A DNA stretch of 64,000 bases, taken from assembly GCA_035236585.1 (NCBI GenBank), contig CP141128.1, positions 37,678,684 to 37,742,683 on the forward strand, in the 5' to 3' direction. The position numbers and the translations under genes are program-made. Position 1 is the first letter of the stretch, and every line of letters starts with the position of its first letter. This document shows positions 12,419 to 26,700 of this stretch, in pieces. The notes under the pieces were generated by a model. The model was not told the origin of the DNA. It worked only from the letters and a program-made list of their open reading frames with translations, and searched no databases. This DNA is from Warburgia ugandensis (taxonomy: Eukaryota > Streptophyta > Magnoliopsida > Canellales > Canellaceae).

Positions 12419-15070
12419 TAGGTTTATCCTTTCATTGCTAGTCATGCATGTCTAAAAGTCATATACGACTAGAATAGTTAAGAATAAATTGTCTAAATAT
12501 TAATTATAAATATGAATGGTATTGGAAATGATATCGAACAAGAAAGAGATACATCATAAGTTTGCAAAAAAAAAGCAAGTTGGATTTAACAAATACTTAG
12601 GCATTGGAAGATGCAAACCCTATCAAAATCAAATATAACTACTTATGGTTAAGAAGTCATGAGTAGTGGAGTAAACAAGGAAACTATAAACCCTTATAAG
12701 TACAAGAATAGATAAATAAATATACTTATTAGATTGATATAATTATAAGAGTGAAGAATGAGAATATAGGATCACACTAATGATATCTTTAATAGATAAT
12801 TTCAACTTATACTAGATCTATTGAACTGATAATCTTGGATGAATTACAACGAACTTTGTGAGAAGTAACTGCTATATCTTACAAAAACAACTTGAGTATA
12901 ATAGAATAAATTAGAAAATAATTATAGTTGATGAGATTAGGACATAAGCATGAACAATGTCAATGTATATGATCAGTTCAATTATGGTGACATGAGGATT
13001 TAATGAAAGTATGAGTACTAGAAGATTCTAAAGTTATTCTGAGTGGAAGTATTTGAATTATTAAGAGGAATTGATCAAGGATTTTGATAAAATTACAAGT
13101 AAACTTATAAGGTAGAGCAGCGTAGTGTGGAGGTAATAGACAAAAATTCAATGGATTTCTTGAGACATTGTAAGGATTCATTGGAAATACTAACATTTGA
13201 GGATTTCGATGTGGTTATTAGAGAAGTCTAACATTATTTGGAAGTATTCAATTCATAATATCTGTTGGCAAAAAATGTAGATGTAGTATCTATTACATAT
13301 GACAAATTAAGTGAAGAGATTAATCTACATCCACGAAGAAGAATGATTTAATTTTGAGTTAACATAAGATGTAAATACTAGCATTTGATGTACATTGAAT
13401 AGTTGAAGCAAGAAGATCATGAACTTAATGTGATTAAGAAAGATAGACATAGATTAAGTCTAGACATTAAAGATGAAGTATCCAGACATCAAAGATGAAG
13501 GATCTTAAGTTATTTTGCCAAATTGAAATATGAACCAGTAAAATTTGAAAGATTAAATAAGACTGAGCTGGTTATTTTATTGTTGAAGATTATAATAGAG
13601 CTAAAAGAGATGGATAAGTAGACTTTAGAAGCAGTAGAGTGCCGAAACTAAGGATAGTGTATTTTAAGAAATTTCTAGAATTACAATGAAAGGATTATGC
13701 TCAGCTAGGAATAAGAATAGTTTTTCTTGAAAACTTTATTTTAGGATGCTTACCTAATTGAAAAATCTTAAGAAAATGATGTGTTGAAATGTTGAAATTA
13801 GAACTTTATTAGATCCATTATTTTTACTAAGAGACACCAATGACTCTTATCAATAAAAAGATAAGTTGATATTACCTTGCATTATTATTACATGATTGAA
13901 TGTTGTTATAATGAGGAATAAGAAGTACATATTTTCAAGAAAAGTGGCTCTTCCAATCAATCTTCACCAATTAGAGTATTATCAAGGATCAACTTGAGGT
14001 CTTGATATCTTAGAGGAGGATTAGAAGAGGAGATATCTTAAGGTCATTACCTAGCAATGGATTTAAGTGTCATTACCTTAGAATAATGTTTTTTAGGCTA
14101 ATAAATATTTATAAATCGCATGAACTAGGTATTTCAACCATTTTTTAATAAACTTGTTAGTATTTTAGTAAGCAACACCCTAAACTATATAATACATTAA
14201 GAGGAACAGCACAGATACTTATACAGGAGTCCTCACTAAAAGAAGTCGACCTATTAGACTAAGTTGCTCTAGAATTTATAATCACATTAGATCCAGCAAT
14301 AGCTAAGGCAGAATGAAATAGGAAAAGATGTAAAATAGTGACAAATTTATAGAATTTCCTAAACCATACTAGACACTACGATAGCGTATTGAATGATTAT
14401 TACTTTACTGTTAATTAAGATAATGAGTAAGGGCATAAGATGGGTATGAGGTGACACATGAGAGCCAAATTTTTTGGAAATTAAAGGAACCAACCATTGC
14501 ATTGATACTTACGCTACCTCCTTATAATTGAGTTTTAATGGATGTCGATGATGTCTTTGATAAATGATTGAATAATGTATCAATATAGGATAAGAAAAGA
14601 GAAAACATGCTTCCAAGAAATGAAAAGAAGTAGCTTGATATAGGCAAAGTGGTAACGAGGCAAACTTAGTAGTGACACCCATCATTGAAAATACTTACAG
14701 ACAGATAATGTTGAGGCACAAGCTTTGGTTAAGGAATCAAGTCTCATGTGAAAAGTTAAAGATAGAATTCAAATACATTGAAGATTGTAGTGACGACAAA
14801 TGTAAACAATAATAATAACAATAATATAATCAAATATTAAAGTTGGAAATTATGATTTCTTGGGGAAGATATTAACTAAAGTGTTATGGGATTTGGAATA
14901 AAATGAAAGAACAACTACGATCTCTTAGGTGGAATGTTTGTTGTAAAATCATTTAATTGAAAATTTGAAAAATTAAAATTGATGGTAAAGTGAAAAGGAC
15001 ATGCATAATTATTCTAGCAATGACATAGAAAGAATTTTTGAGGATGAAAATTTCTTTAAGGGAGAAAGGA
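12419..15070 (+). other. Element C internal region, no coding motif found
   Basis: About 2.65 kb, very AT-rich, with stops throughout all frames. I looked for the gag domain, a zinc knuckle, protease D-S/T-G, reverse transcriptase (F/Y)xDD and the integrase triad and saw none. The last part (about 15035-15070) reads 'gaggatgaaaatttcttt' followed by 'aagggagaaagga', the usual purine-rich end before a Tekay-type 3' LTR. It is either a non-autonomous internal region or a decayed one. Confidence 0.6.
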
Positions 15071-18000
15071 TTTAATAACCCAAAATTTTAAAGATTATTT
15101 TATTCAATTCTTATTACAAAAAAAAGGATAAAATAGAATTTTATGAATGAGCTTTTTATATAAGCCAAATATTGTGTTGAAACTTAATAATTAGATTATA
15201 CTCGAAAAATGGAATCCAACAACACTAAGCATGCTAAAAATTGAGTCCGAATGAGAAAGTTACATGATTTTTAATAATAAGGGCACTTTAATAATTTTAA
15301 AATAGGCCCCATTTATACGTTTAAAAAAAAAAAAAAAAGATGTTTAAAACAAAGAGTCCATTTTTTATAACAGTAGCCCCCTACAACCCACTTGATTGTG
15401 TGCCTAGGTGCCTTCAACTCCCTCGCCGAAAAAATGGGCTATTGATCACGTCCTACCAATAAGAGGGCTGACCACTGGCGATAAAGGGACCCCCTCCCTG
15501 GGCATTCTCCCTCTTCCTCTTTCCCCTCTCCATTCCCCTCAACTCCATCTCTCTCTCACCATTGTCAGCGTTGAATAGACTAGTCGGTGGTGCACATACG
15601 GATCTCTCTCTCTCTCCCTTGTTTCTCTCTATTTTCTGGCAAACCAAAAGATCGGCAGGCTAAGAAGGCATTTGAACCCACCGAGGTTCATCGAATCCTT
15701 CTCCATCACCAACTGGCTCAAGTAAACATGTTCCTCCCTCTCTCGCTCTTCCTTTCTTTTTCTGGTCCTCTCCTCCTAGATCTCTAGAAGATCTATTTCC
15801 ACTAGTCGACAATCTACCAGTGAAAATCGATCTACTGGATCTATATGGGAAACACCTCAAGGATAGCTCAAACGGAAGATCTGAGCCGTTCGATGAGTTC
15901 GTGGAACCCCAAAACCCTAAGATCAACCAAAACAGTAAAATTTTAATGAATCATAGATGTTAATTTACAGGTGGATGATTAGATGGTCCAGATCAGATTG
16001 TCTCACTGACCTCTAAATTCTATTATGGAGATGCACACTACAGAAGCATAACAGAGACGCGTTTGCTCGTTGCATCCCCTGTGTGTGCTACGAGTGCAAA
16101 ACAGTGGCAAGAAGCGTCCCAGTGATTGAGAAGCACCTTGGTTCGTTCTGGACTTCAGGACGCACCAAGCATTCTAAAATGTGCATCCCATTCCAGTGCA
16201 TCCCAGTGACAACCTGTTATCATATTATGTTAACAGATTTTATCCTGGCCATTAAAAAGATTTGAAACATAAAATCTTTGATTCAGAAGGCTATACAAAT
16301 TCGATTTACAATAAAAAAAGATCCATTGAATTAGTCTAGACAACATGAACATAATTATGCAACAAAATTTAAGATTAGAATAGATTTTAATTTGATCCAA
16401 ACTCAAAAGTCATAGAATAACTTAGATCCATCATATCAAAAGTGATCAAACCTTGGAATTTGATTAATTAAATGATTTGGCAAAGTAAATAGATTGATAT
16501 GATAGTTAGATCATCTAAATAAACTTGAATATAGAACTGGACTATCAAATAGAATGAAAACAATGGATTTGATCAATCAAAATTAAATTTGAACATCCAT
16601 CATCATCTAGTTCATGATCTATCACCTAATGTCCGATCCATGATCAAATCCATAAAGCCCCACATGATCCAATAGTTAATCAATCACCAAAACTCAGATT
16701 TGTGATTGAACTAACCTCTTTATCACAATCTTACCGTCGATCAGCCACCAAATGCTAGATCTGCACCTAATCCATCCTTTTAAGATGATCTAACTCATTA
16801 TCAACTACATAACACCTATATTAACGACTAATCTGAGCTTCCATTTAGATTTGACCATAGATCTAACACTTGATCTGAGCCATCATTCTAGAATTTTTTT
16901 GATCAAAGGCAATCAAACCTTATCAGGCCATATCAAACACAACATCATGCATGGGTTTAAGCGATCAGAGTTGAGACTACTATCGAGTGCTATTTAAATA
17001 AGTTAAATTTCATTTTATCTTAGTTATGCCCAATGAATTATAATTTTTTTATAGAAAACCAATAAGACTATAATGCGTTACACATTAATACAAACAATTG
17101 AACTATTTATATCAGTAATTAGATTAATCAACTAGTTAGATTGTTCTGATTACCTTAGATTCAAAGATTTGGTGATAGGGTGACTTGGAACTATAGATCT
17201 GACCCATCAGAATTCAACATGATCATCAGATCAATAAATCAAACATTGAGATATGAAATAAACTATCTATAAGTAAAAGATTAATAAGAATTGAGGATAA
17301 TTAGATGATCTAGATCGTTGATCTTTAATCAACGGTCAAGATTTGACATTACAACATAAATAAAGAGGAATACTTATGATAAGAAAGTGGTAAAAATGGG
17401 ATCCCCATGTTAATGGTGATCAAAAACTAAATAAGTCACAATTAAGAAATTGTAAGTAAGATAAATAACACCGTAATGTACATGTGTTGACAGAGAAGCT
17501 AACTGGTACGAACTAAGCTTATTGAGCCTTTTGAGAATGGGGATAAGGTAGGTAGTTTTAACGTTTATTTGCCATTGGGATTTTGAGCATGTCATTAGCT
17601 TTATTAAAATATGTAGATTTTAGATAATCAAATCATTTAATTATCGTGCTTTCGATTGGTGACTACTTGACTATTATAAAATTGATATTTTATTATGTTG
17701 TATTAGTTTAGTTGTAAAAGAATGCAATAATTGCAATGAGACATGATTTATAGATATGCGCCTTCATAACAATGATGTATACTTTTATATGAAAATGAAA
17801 ATGATGCTGCTCATTCTATTATACACAGTTGTATGTTTTTAAATGTAATATCCTTAATTTTAATTTTAAATTAGTGATAAAATAAATAAATTTATGCATA
17901 TAATTTGGTTTTAAAAACTTGAAAACTAGAAGTTTACGTTGATAGAATTCCAACGACATAAAGAATGCAAAAAACGGAGCTCAAACGAAGAAGTTATGGG

Positions 18001-18083
18001 CCATTAAACTTGTAAGGGTAGTTTGGTAATTTGGACCTTATTAGATCTGACGATTTTACCAGAAAAATTGATGGAGGAAAAGG

Positions 18084-18092
18084 TGTATAAGG
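18084..18092 (+). promoter_or_regulatory. LTR S' TATA-like box
   Basis: tgtataagg about 240 bases into the LTR, with the pyrimidine-rich leader starting about 15 bases downstream. Confidence 0.4.
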
Positions 18093-19760
18093 GAAGAGTT
18101 TCCCTTCCTCCTCCCCAACATGATCTCTCTCTCCCTCAGTTTGCTCCTCTCATCATCTTCTCCATCACGCCCTTTCCTTAAACCCTAACCTCTGTAAAAT
18201 TGCATTTTTCTAGCAACTAGGGATTCGGCGGCGTCAACAACCGCCCAGCTGATTGAGGTAAGCCCCAACCCTTTAATCCCCCTTTTACATGTGTGGTATA
18301 TACATCAATGGCATGCATGAAAGTTGGAAAAAATGACGAGGGTTCGTCGTTTTTCCTGAAAATCTATATATGCTACTGTTGGAACGCAAATAGGTTGATA
18401 AAACATAATTAAAATAGAGATTAAACAATCCATCTAGTGCATAAGGAACCCAAGGACAAACCCTTTAAGTTTGAGGAAAATCCGATGGTGGACGATGCCG
18501 AAAATATCAAAGAACAGTAAGTAGGAAAATTTTAGGAACGTGAGAAAAATAGAGTAAAAACCTTAGTTTTTGGCAAAATCAAGCCAAAGGAGTGTTAAAA
18601 ATTGGAAAATACATGAAAATTTGAGCAAAATGGTGCAAAAATCATGAAATTTGAACACCTATGGGGTCACCGACGATGATCGGACTCAGGTCATCTTCCC
18701 CTGCGCTAGTTTCAGCGTCGTGCCAGTGTAACCCGGTGTAAACCGGGGCCACCAGTATAAACCGGTGCAAATGCACCGCCTGACCCCCTATAAACTAATA
18801 ATATTAATTTATGAAGTAATTTTACAAAAAACTTGATTTTGAGAGCTACAGAGGTCCAAATCACGATTGGAAACATCCATTGCGATCGTCTTGATAACGC
18901 GGACCTAGATTTAGCTTGAAAACCTACATTTGACCACTTTTAAATTAGTTAAATTATAAAATATTAATTAATAACTTAGAACCGACTAATCAAAGGGTGA
19001 TCATGCCACAAGACTTGAACAAAGAGATAAAGTATGACAATAAATAAGGGTTCTAAGGGGCATGTTAGTGTGACTACTCTAAAAATTGATCTAGACCATT
19101 GGTCTAAACTAGATCTTGGAAAATTATTGATCTGAGGATGATTTGACCATCAGATTAATTTATAAATGTTAGATACAAAAAAAAACAAGAACAGATAAAC
19201 ATGAGATGGGACCAAATTAAGAACCAAATCATAATTAGAAATCTTGGAGGATGATCCAATGGTTGGATCACCATAAATTCCCTTATGATGAAATAAATAA
19301 CATCAAATAGTATTGTGGTATTGACAGGTACATCGAAATGTACAAGAGAAGGAGATTATACACTTGAGTTGCATGATCTCACATGAAGGTAGGTGACGAC
19401 ATTTAATGTTATGTCTTGATTTTAAAACCTTGCATCATCATAACATCATGATTGACTGTGATTTAAATTGCATTTGTTTAAATTAGTCAAAAAATTATGA
19501 AACTTAGAATTTTATATATTAGGATTGATATTTGATTTCTACAATATATTGAATGGATTATGATTGATGATTTCATGAGATCGATATTACATATTTATGC
19601 ATGATTAGAAATTTCCTCTTTTTATTGTACCACTGAAACCATGGGTTTTCATAAGGAAAGTGGAGGCTTGGTGGCTGGTCCTTTTAGAGGCTAACCTCAG
19701 GATGAGGGACATGCCTTGGGGATTGCGAGCCACGAGTGCTCTTGGTTTTCGAGATGCGTG

Positions 19761-19782
19761 TTTTTTTTTTTTTTTTTTTTTT
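19761..19782. repeat. Poly-T run
   Basis: Twenty-two consecutive T within the family S LTR. Confidence 0.9.
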
Positions 19783-20424
19783 GTGTTTTAGGTTTTGTGA
19801 CGAGTGCTCTCACCCAGTGGATATCACGTTAGGAGGGAGTAGGGCCGGCCACCCACCCTCCGAGATTTTTGATGTGATGGTGATATGATAAACACTTGCC
19901 ATAGATGGCTTTCCGTAGGGGTTTGGTAATATGGATAGTCCACACTACCAGTCCGGGCCTTTCCATAGGGACGAACGCTAAGTCTCCCTTTATGGTGTCG
20001 ACATGGAGCGGCGGTGGTTGAGACCTTGGATGGTTGTCACTGTAGCATGACCGTCCATACTCTTATTCTATATGCTTGTACGATGAGCATGGAGATATTG
20101 TTGTATACCTGGGTGTGACGACACTCAAAGGAGTGATATGAGTATTCATGATTTGTTTATACGAGTGTATAGGACACTCATGGGACCCATGTATCTTAGA
20201 GTGCCCTGTTATTATTGTATGCTCATTTACATTAGCTCATATCATGTTTTAAATCCATGAGATGCATGTTTTATCGTACATGATGTTTTGAGATTATGTT
20301 AGTATTGATTATAATGATTTTATTTTCATAGATGATAGATCTTATAATTATATTAGCACGATTATTCGAATTATTCCATCTTTATTACACTAAATGTCTA
20401 TGTACCTACACAAGCAAAAGCTTG

Positions 20425-20456
20425 CTGAGGCATTGCTTTGTTTTGCAATGCCTTAG
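20425..20456. other. LTR hairpin, S' copy
   Basis: ctgaggcattgc and gcaatgccttag form a 12-bp stem with one wobble and an 8-base loop. It uses the GGC/GCC version of the stem rather than the GAT/ATC version of families C and D. Confidence 0.65.
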
Positions 20457-21296
20457 ATCTCGAGCGTGACAGTAGGAAGGGCAAGACCATTGAGAGATCG
20501 TGATAGCAGTGGGCAAGACCATTAGCTTGGTGGGCACTATGCTAAGAGGTTGTACAAGTTTGGCCTCCCGACCTCTAACCACCAAAGGTGGTAGGTATCG
20601 GTGCCCAAAGAGGTACTTATTTTTCTCAACTATTGTGGTAGGGAAACGATCACTAGATGTGTTCACGACATCCTTTTCAAGATATATCCATAGTCGTCAT
20701 GGAGGATGTTGTGGCTGGTCTATAGATATTGGAGACACATGAGCATAGTATGCCATGAGAAGTCTGTTTTGTGACCCCATGTATATGGGTATGATGATGG
20801 TCTTTAGATGAGTACTCATGGCCAACTGGCTGATGTGTTTGCTGAGGTACATATGTGAATGTGATGATGATGTTGTCAGTTTGGGATTCCCAACATTCGC
20901 AGTTTATTTGATTACTATTTTGATATTTTGAGGATCTTATGGCATTTGATTTAGCAAGTTAAATAAAGGATCTTTCACACAATTTACAAGTTATGCATTC
21001 ACATGATATTGTGACATATTATGTATTATAATTTATGCGAGATGACCATGCATATTCGATAATTTGAAAAATATACATTTAAAGTCATGCATGTTTTATA
21101 TTGATATTAGCGAAAATGTTTTAGCATGAAATTGTAAATTCAGGTTGATATGTGGTTTCAATTATGTTTCCTACCTTTGATATGATCATTATATTCTTTA
21201 GAACTGCATGAAAAATTATTTGAAATATTGTTTAGAATTAGATTTTAAAATTTGTACAATAGATGTGAAACTACCTACACAAGCTCAAGCTTCATA

Positions 21297-21323
21297 AGAT
21301 ATTGTAAATTATTTACAATATCT
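21297..21323. other. LTR hairpin, C2 copy
   Basis: agatattgtaaa and tttacaatatct form a perfect 12-bp stem with loop tta. The stem is identical to C1 although the surrounding bases have diverged. Confidence 0.65.
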
Positions 21324-23758
21324 CAGGTCTTCGAAGAATTTGACTTGAGGCAGAGCAAGTTGAAGCGAATGCAATTCTGGATTGAAGACAATAGCATAAT
21401 AGATTGTAATCAATGTAAGTATATGAGTTATTCCTTATGGACATATATATGTAATTATTACAATTGGATTGTAAGCTGTGACTGGCTAGATCTGGGATGC
21501 ATGCATTTTTGTTTAATTTTACAGTAAAAAAAATATTTAGCTATTTTGTTTTCTTGAAAGTAAATGACACTCAGGGTTTTCTTAATGAATTTAAAACAAA
21601 AAGATTCTTCTGTTGCACTGCATTATTTTTATAAAATTCTCTCCAAATAGGGATTGATCCCATATTAGGAATTAGATTTTTGCATTTAAAATGCATATGA
21701 AAACTTGGGTCATCACAATCAGGTTTACCAACTATCGCTCTCGGCCAACACTAGAACAGGAAACTAAATGTTTGTCATGCATGGGGGAAGACCGGATTCG
21801 TAGTGTGGACAACCCATGATACCATTCCTTACAAATTTGCCTCCTTTTAGGGCAAGTGTCAAATCCTTTCATTAAGTCAGAAGGCGGGTGGCCAACCCTA
21901 CAACTTTTTGAGCACAATGACCACTAGGCAGAAACACCCATAAACATTTGCGAAAATGCTAAATTTGCTCATCATCCTAAATCAAGGTGATAATAAGTCA
22001 TGTCTGAAGCATGCAATACAAGAGTGCCTACGGCTAGCCATCCCAAAGTACTACCCTCACCATAGGGTCAGTCTCTTAAGGGCCAGTTGCTAAGCCGCCT
22101 TAATAAACCCACGGATAAATAAATCTAGTAAAACAAATAAATCAAAGCATCACGATATCCAAATAACATGAGTTCATGGAAAACATATAAATCAAAGTGA
22201 TGGCGCATAAGTATAAACCTTATATGCTGAATAATAGTCTCAAAGTCATAAGGCCAAATAAACATACATCAAATCATCAAATGAACATCCATGATTTTTA
22301 TGCAAAATATATCAATGTTAAATGTCGTCACCTATCTCATTGAGAACCAACTCTCTCAGACATGCCACATCTCAAATTAGTATGGTCTAATGCACCTATT
22401 CAAAACCACACATAACATAACCCATCACTTATAGCTCAACATTCATTGTTTCTACTCAAATCACTCTGTATCCTCCTTGATCTAGGTGACTTAGTATTTA
22501 TTCGTCACTAGTTAAAGTCTAATTTCTCAAGAATACACAGTGATTAATATCTTATCACTAGTCTTTCTCCTATCTACACAGTCAATCAAACCATCAGATG
22601 GTCAGATCTGATCTTGATCGATTAGATCAATAGTCTTAATGACTACTAAGATCCAATTTTACTTAATCTACAATTTCTGGGATGATTCAACTATTGAATC
22701 ATTTTAAACATCCCATTGGATATCTTATATACCTCAATCCATCATATTCATAGTGTTTTCGAAGATTTACATGTGTACTAATAGTCAATTCATTAATCTG
22801 ATGATCGGATAATCCTCTGATTAGTCAAATATGTGGTTCTTATCTCATTCAATGATTTGGATCATAATATGGGTCATTCTTGTTATCTGCCCATTAAATC
22901 CATCAATCCAATTGTTAGATCATCTAACAGATAAATTTTCAAGGCCCAATCACCTTCTAATTTAGCCCATCTTATAATTTTTAGGTTTTAATTAAGTCAA
23001 GCTATGGTTAGATATAAGTTTTTATCACAAATTAGGTCCATGTGACTAGGATGCACCATGTCGGGTCGCCAAGATGTATGCAGGTGAGTCTCCTTCACTA
23101 GGATGCACGTGGGTGCGTCTCTGTCACCAAAATGTACGCACGTCCTGTTTCGCCTATGAATGGCATGCACAGCATCCACATGTGGCGGTCGCACCCAGCA
23201 CATGCGTTCTGGCTCATGTCTTCCTGGATGCATCCTGGGTGCAAAGTCCATCTAGGACTATGCACTCGGACCATTTGTTATTTTCCTTTTTGATCTACAA
23301 TCTAAATGGTCCTGAAATTTGACTATTTTCACCATTCTTAGGGTTTTGAGGGTCCAGGAATCCAATTGATAGCTCAGATAATCTATTTGAGCTGTCCATG
23401 AGGTAGCAAGGTTGTGCCGTTTGCCCCATGCCATGCACACGACATGACAGGGGGGTGTCATTATCAAAATATCCCCTGCTTTTCATGCATTTTCTGTTTT
23501 AAAATCAGGTAAATGGGCCTATTTGGCAAATTATCAAAATGCCCCTCAACTTCAAACGCTAATAAAAAAATTTCATTCAAATTCTGTTTTAGGCATTCTT
23601 GGTATTGTTGGATTCTATTTTTGAGATTTATGTAACCATCTATGTTTTAACTCTAAATTTGGTCTCTATAGTTATCATTTCTCTGGAAATTTAAATTCCA
23701 AAATTTCAAGAAATTCTCTAATAATAATACATAAGTGTGAAAATTTATAGATATTACA

Positions 23759-26700
23759 TGTTTTTGGCGTTCTTAGTTTCAAATGAAATCTAAGTTATCA
23801 TCCGTAGGTGTGATTGGATGATTTTTATCTTTGAGCACGGTTCTTCTTGTCGCTAATTGTGTTATACTCCACGTGTGGGCTTTCTATAAAATTAGTTTAA
23901 AAGGCTGAGTAGTACATATTGCTTGTTGTTAGTGATCAAACCAGTTTCCTGGGGAATTCTCATTTTGTCTCTCCTATTATTTTTTCTCTTACTGTTGCCT
24001 ATCCTGATATCTGTAAAGTCATATCTTGAGGAATAGAGTGATGCGCCCATGATGAATCTGAGCATGGAATCTCGACGAAATATAAAGCATTCTTTACATG
24101 ATGAATCTGAGCATGGAATCTCGACGAAATATCGAGCATTCTTTGCATGATGATATGATACTACGTGCCCAAGTGGCAACGCCTTAGTCCACCTGCAAGC
24201 TGCCGAAGTCCTCAGTCTTTGATAATCGTGGCTAGTGATCAGAACTCTGCGTGGATCCGGTGTAAAGTAATTTGTTTCAATTATCCATGAAGCGTTCGTT
24301 AGCATTGTCATATGAGTGGGATATATGGATTGCCACATCCAACCCCATGAGATCAATTTTATGTGTCCATCAAGTCTATCTTTAATAAGAATCTCAACAG
24401 CTCTTTCCTAAAGATAACGTTGGGAATGGCTGGTAAACCATATCTCCCATTTACGCACAGTAACAAGTAAATGAATCAGGGATGAATGGTTTAGATGATT
24501 GAGTGGTAAGTCCCACCACTACTCTATAAATTTAGTCTGTCACAGATAACTAGGTGAATGTTGGATGCCACCTTTTTACTGGGAAAACATGAATGGGCGA
24601 TCTGTCTAATAACAGAACATTCTATCCCAGTGAATTTGTATGAATCCACAATCAGGTTTTTGGATCCTTAAATTTACCATTCAGTCGTTCAACAAATTTT
24701 AAACTTTTTGATATTCCTATCCAATCTTATCTCTCGCTTTTGTTGGAAGTTTAGGAAAGGAAGTGACCAGAAAATCTACATGTAAAAGATATATAATTAT
24801 CAACAACGAGGAATCTTCAAATAACGGTCTTCTCCAGCGCATAACACTAGTTGAATGATTTGGATTGTTGAATGAGTAGGTCGCATTCTTAATTAGTACA
24901 GGTTACGTTTCTTTAGTAATCATCGTATTAAATTAGATAGATGATCGAGGATTCTTAGTAGGGCATACAAGGATTAATTTAATATGCTAGACTCTTCTAA
25001 GATCAGGGCATGAGCTGAAACAGCTATTCAATCTGGCTCACTTGGTGGAATGGACCAATCCATTTGCAACCACCTAAGCAGCAGAATCAATGACAATGGT
25101 CAGGATTGTCTTTAGAGTGATTGTTCGCCTCGATTCAACACCAGAATGATTATTCACTGTTTGATGTTCTAATCATGTGGAATGTTAGACAACGAACTTT
25201 ACATAATGAAGGATCACACCACTGATATGACGCATTTTGGATATATTTAAAAAAATCATACTTAATTCTTCTTTAAAAAGAAAAATCATGGCCAATTGGA
25301 TAATCAATTTCTCAAGTAAGAGCATTTTCCCTCAAATATAAATATTCTCCTGCTCACATGTTTTTGAACATCTGTGCTCAATGACCATGACCCCTAGCTG
25401 TCAAATCTCTCCTGTTTCGGCCGAATATGGCAGATTATTCCGTTCCAGAGCAAAAATGGAAACAAAATTGAGTTAAAACTTACTGTTCCAGCTTATGGGT
25501 ATATCTATATATTTCGTCGAGGTTATTGTGATATTTATGACGATATTTTACATTATCTTCGATAGATCGATGATTCATGAGGAACTACCAAATCTTGTTT
25601 TCTTCCTACTTTTGAATTCATTTGCGTTTGTCAGCCCCCTTTAAATGGTGAAAACTGCCACGACATCCAAATTAAATATCATAAAATTGATATTTGCACC
25701 TTTTTTATTTTTTTCTTAAATTCTTTCCGAAAAACTTTTGTAGAATACAGTGCTGGTACAACCAAAATATTGGTATGTTTTCTTTTCCGTAGGCAAAATA
25801 AAGCACCCTCTGTAACGAAATTGACACAATTATGTCATGACCATACACAATGTGAATATTAGGATTGACACAATTATGTCATTAGAGGGTGATTGACATT
25901 ATTAGTAATATGCGTCCCTCCATGCAACTGGATATGGCTTCTCCTGAAACCAAAATATTTCTTCTACCACAAACCATTTGGCTACATGAGCAACTACAAG
26001 CTACGACCATCATGCGGTCATGTGCGTAACTGCAGTCCACTGTATTCAGGGTACAAGTGGCCAATAATAATAATAAAAAAAAAAAAAAAAATTAATGTGG
26101 ATCTCAGAAATAAGAATAAAAAAATGTGTATATATTTATATTTATCCAAAGATAAAAACGGAATCGGGAAACATAATGAAGCTTATTACCTGCTTTTCAT
26201 GTCATTGACAATCTCTTCTCACTCACAAGTTGTGCTCATCATGGCGCAAATTGACGTCACACACAATGTCTACAACCAACTGCAGTATAACGTTTGCTAG
26301 GTTTTTCACTTTCTCAGCCATCCTTATCCTGCATGTCCTTGATTTGACCATTCTTCTCTAGTAATCATTTTGGTCTTTTATATCAACCATGTGGCTAACC
26401 ACATATTCTTAATTTTTGCAGTCATGAATGAATCTGCAGGTCGACAGAGATTTTTTGAACGAGTAGACCAAAATCTTCACACCATATGCTTACTTTCAAG
26501 CATTATTTTGTGTTTTGGCGTCACATTATGTCCTCCGCAGTTGTCAAGCAAGATCAAAATAACTCAATCGATCTATCACCAAGATTTGTTTGATAGCGTT
26601 CTCTTGCGACATCCTCAATTGTTCTCATTGGATAAGTACGCAACATATTCTAGAAAAATCATCATAGGAACCTTGGTATGGGATAAAGATCGTCCAGTAA

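Larger units (their letters stand above)
17844..20524 (+). mobile_element. Family S LTR (truncated) inside LTR C2
   Basis: Begins TGTAATATCCTTAATTTT, the reverse complement of the right end of the solo LTR at 33556-36543. The match continues through the hairpin to about 20521. The last 410 or so bases of the family S LTR are absent, together with part of the host LTR, so one deletion removed the junction and no target duplication can be seen. Landmarks: conserved box (17935-18010), TATA (18084-18092), CT-rich leader (18100-18150), accggt-rich block (18700-18790), T-run (19761-19782). Confidence 0.75.
15071..21717 (+). mobile_element. Element C 3' LTR with nested insertion
   Basis: Begins TTTAATAACCC (TG changed to TT) and ends GGTCATCACA. 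17844-20524 is a foreign family S LTR. The host LTR resumes near 20525 ('cttggtgggcactatgc'), equivalent to about 11210 in LTR C1. Roughly 130 bases of host LTR (C1 11078-11205) are missing at that junction. Otherwise it follows C1 module by module. Confidence 0.75.

Noticed and set aside
23892-24356. 154-codon minus ORF
   Set aside because: Contains the 49-bp tandem duplication, has no recognisable domain or gene signals; left as intergenic.
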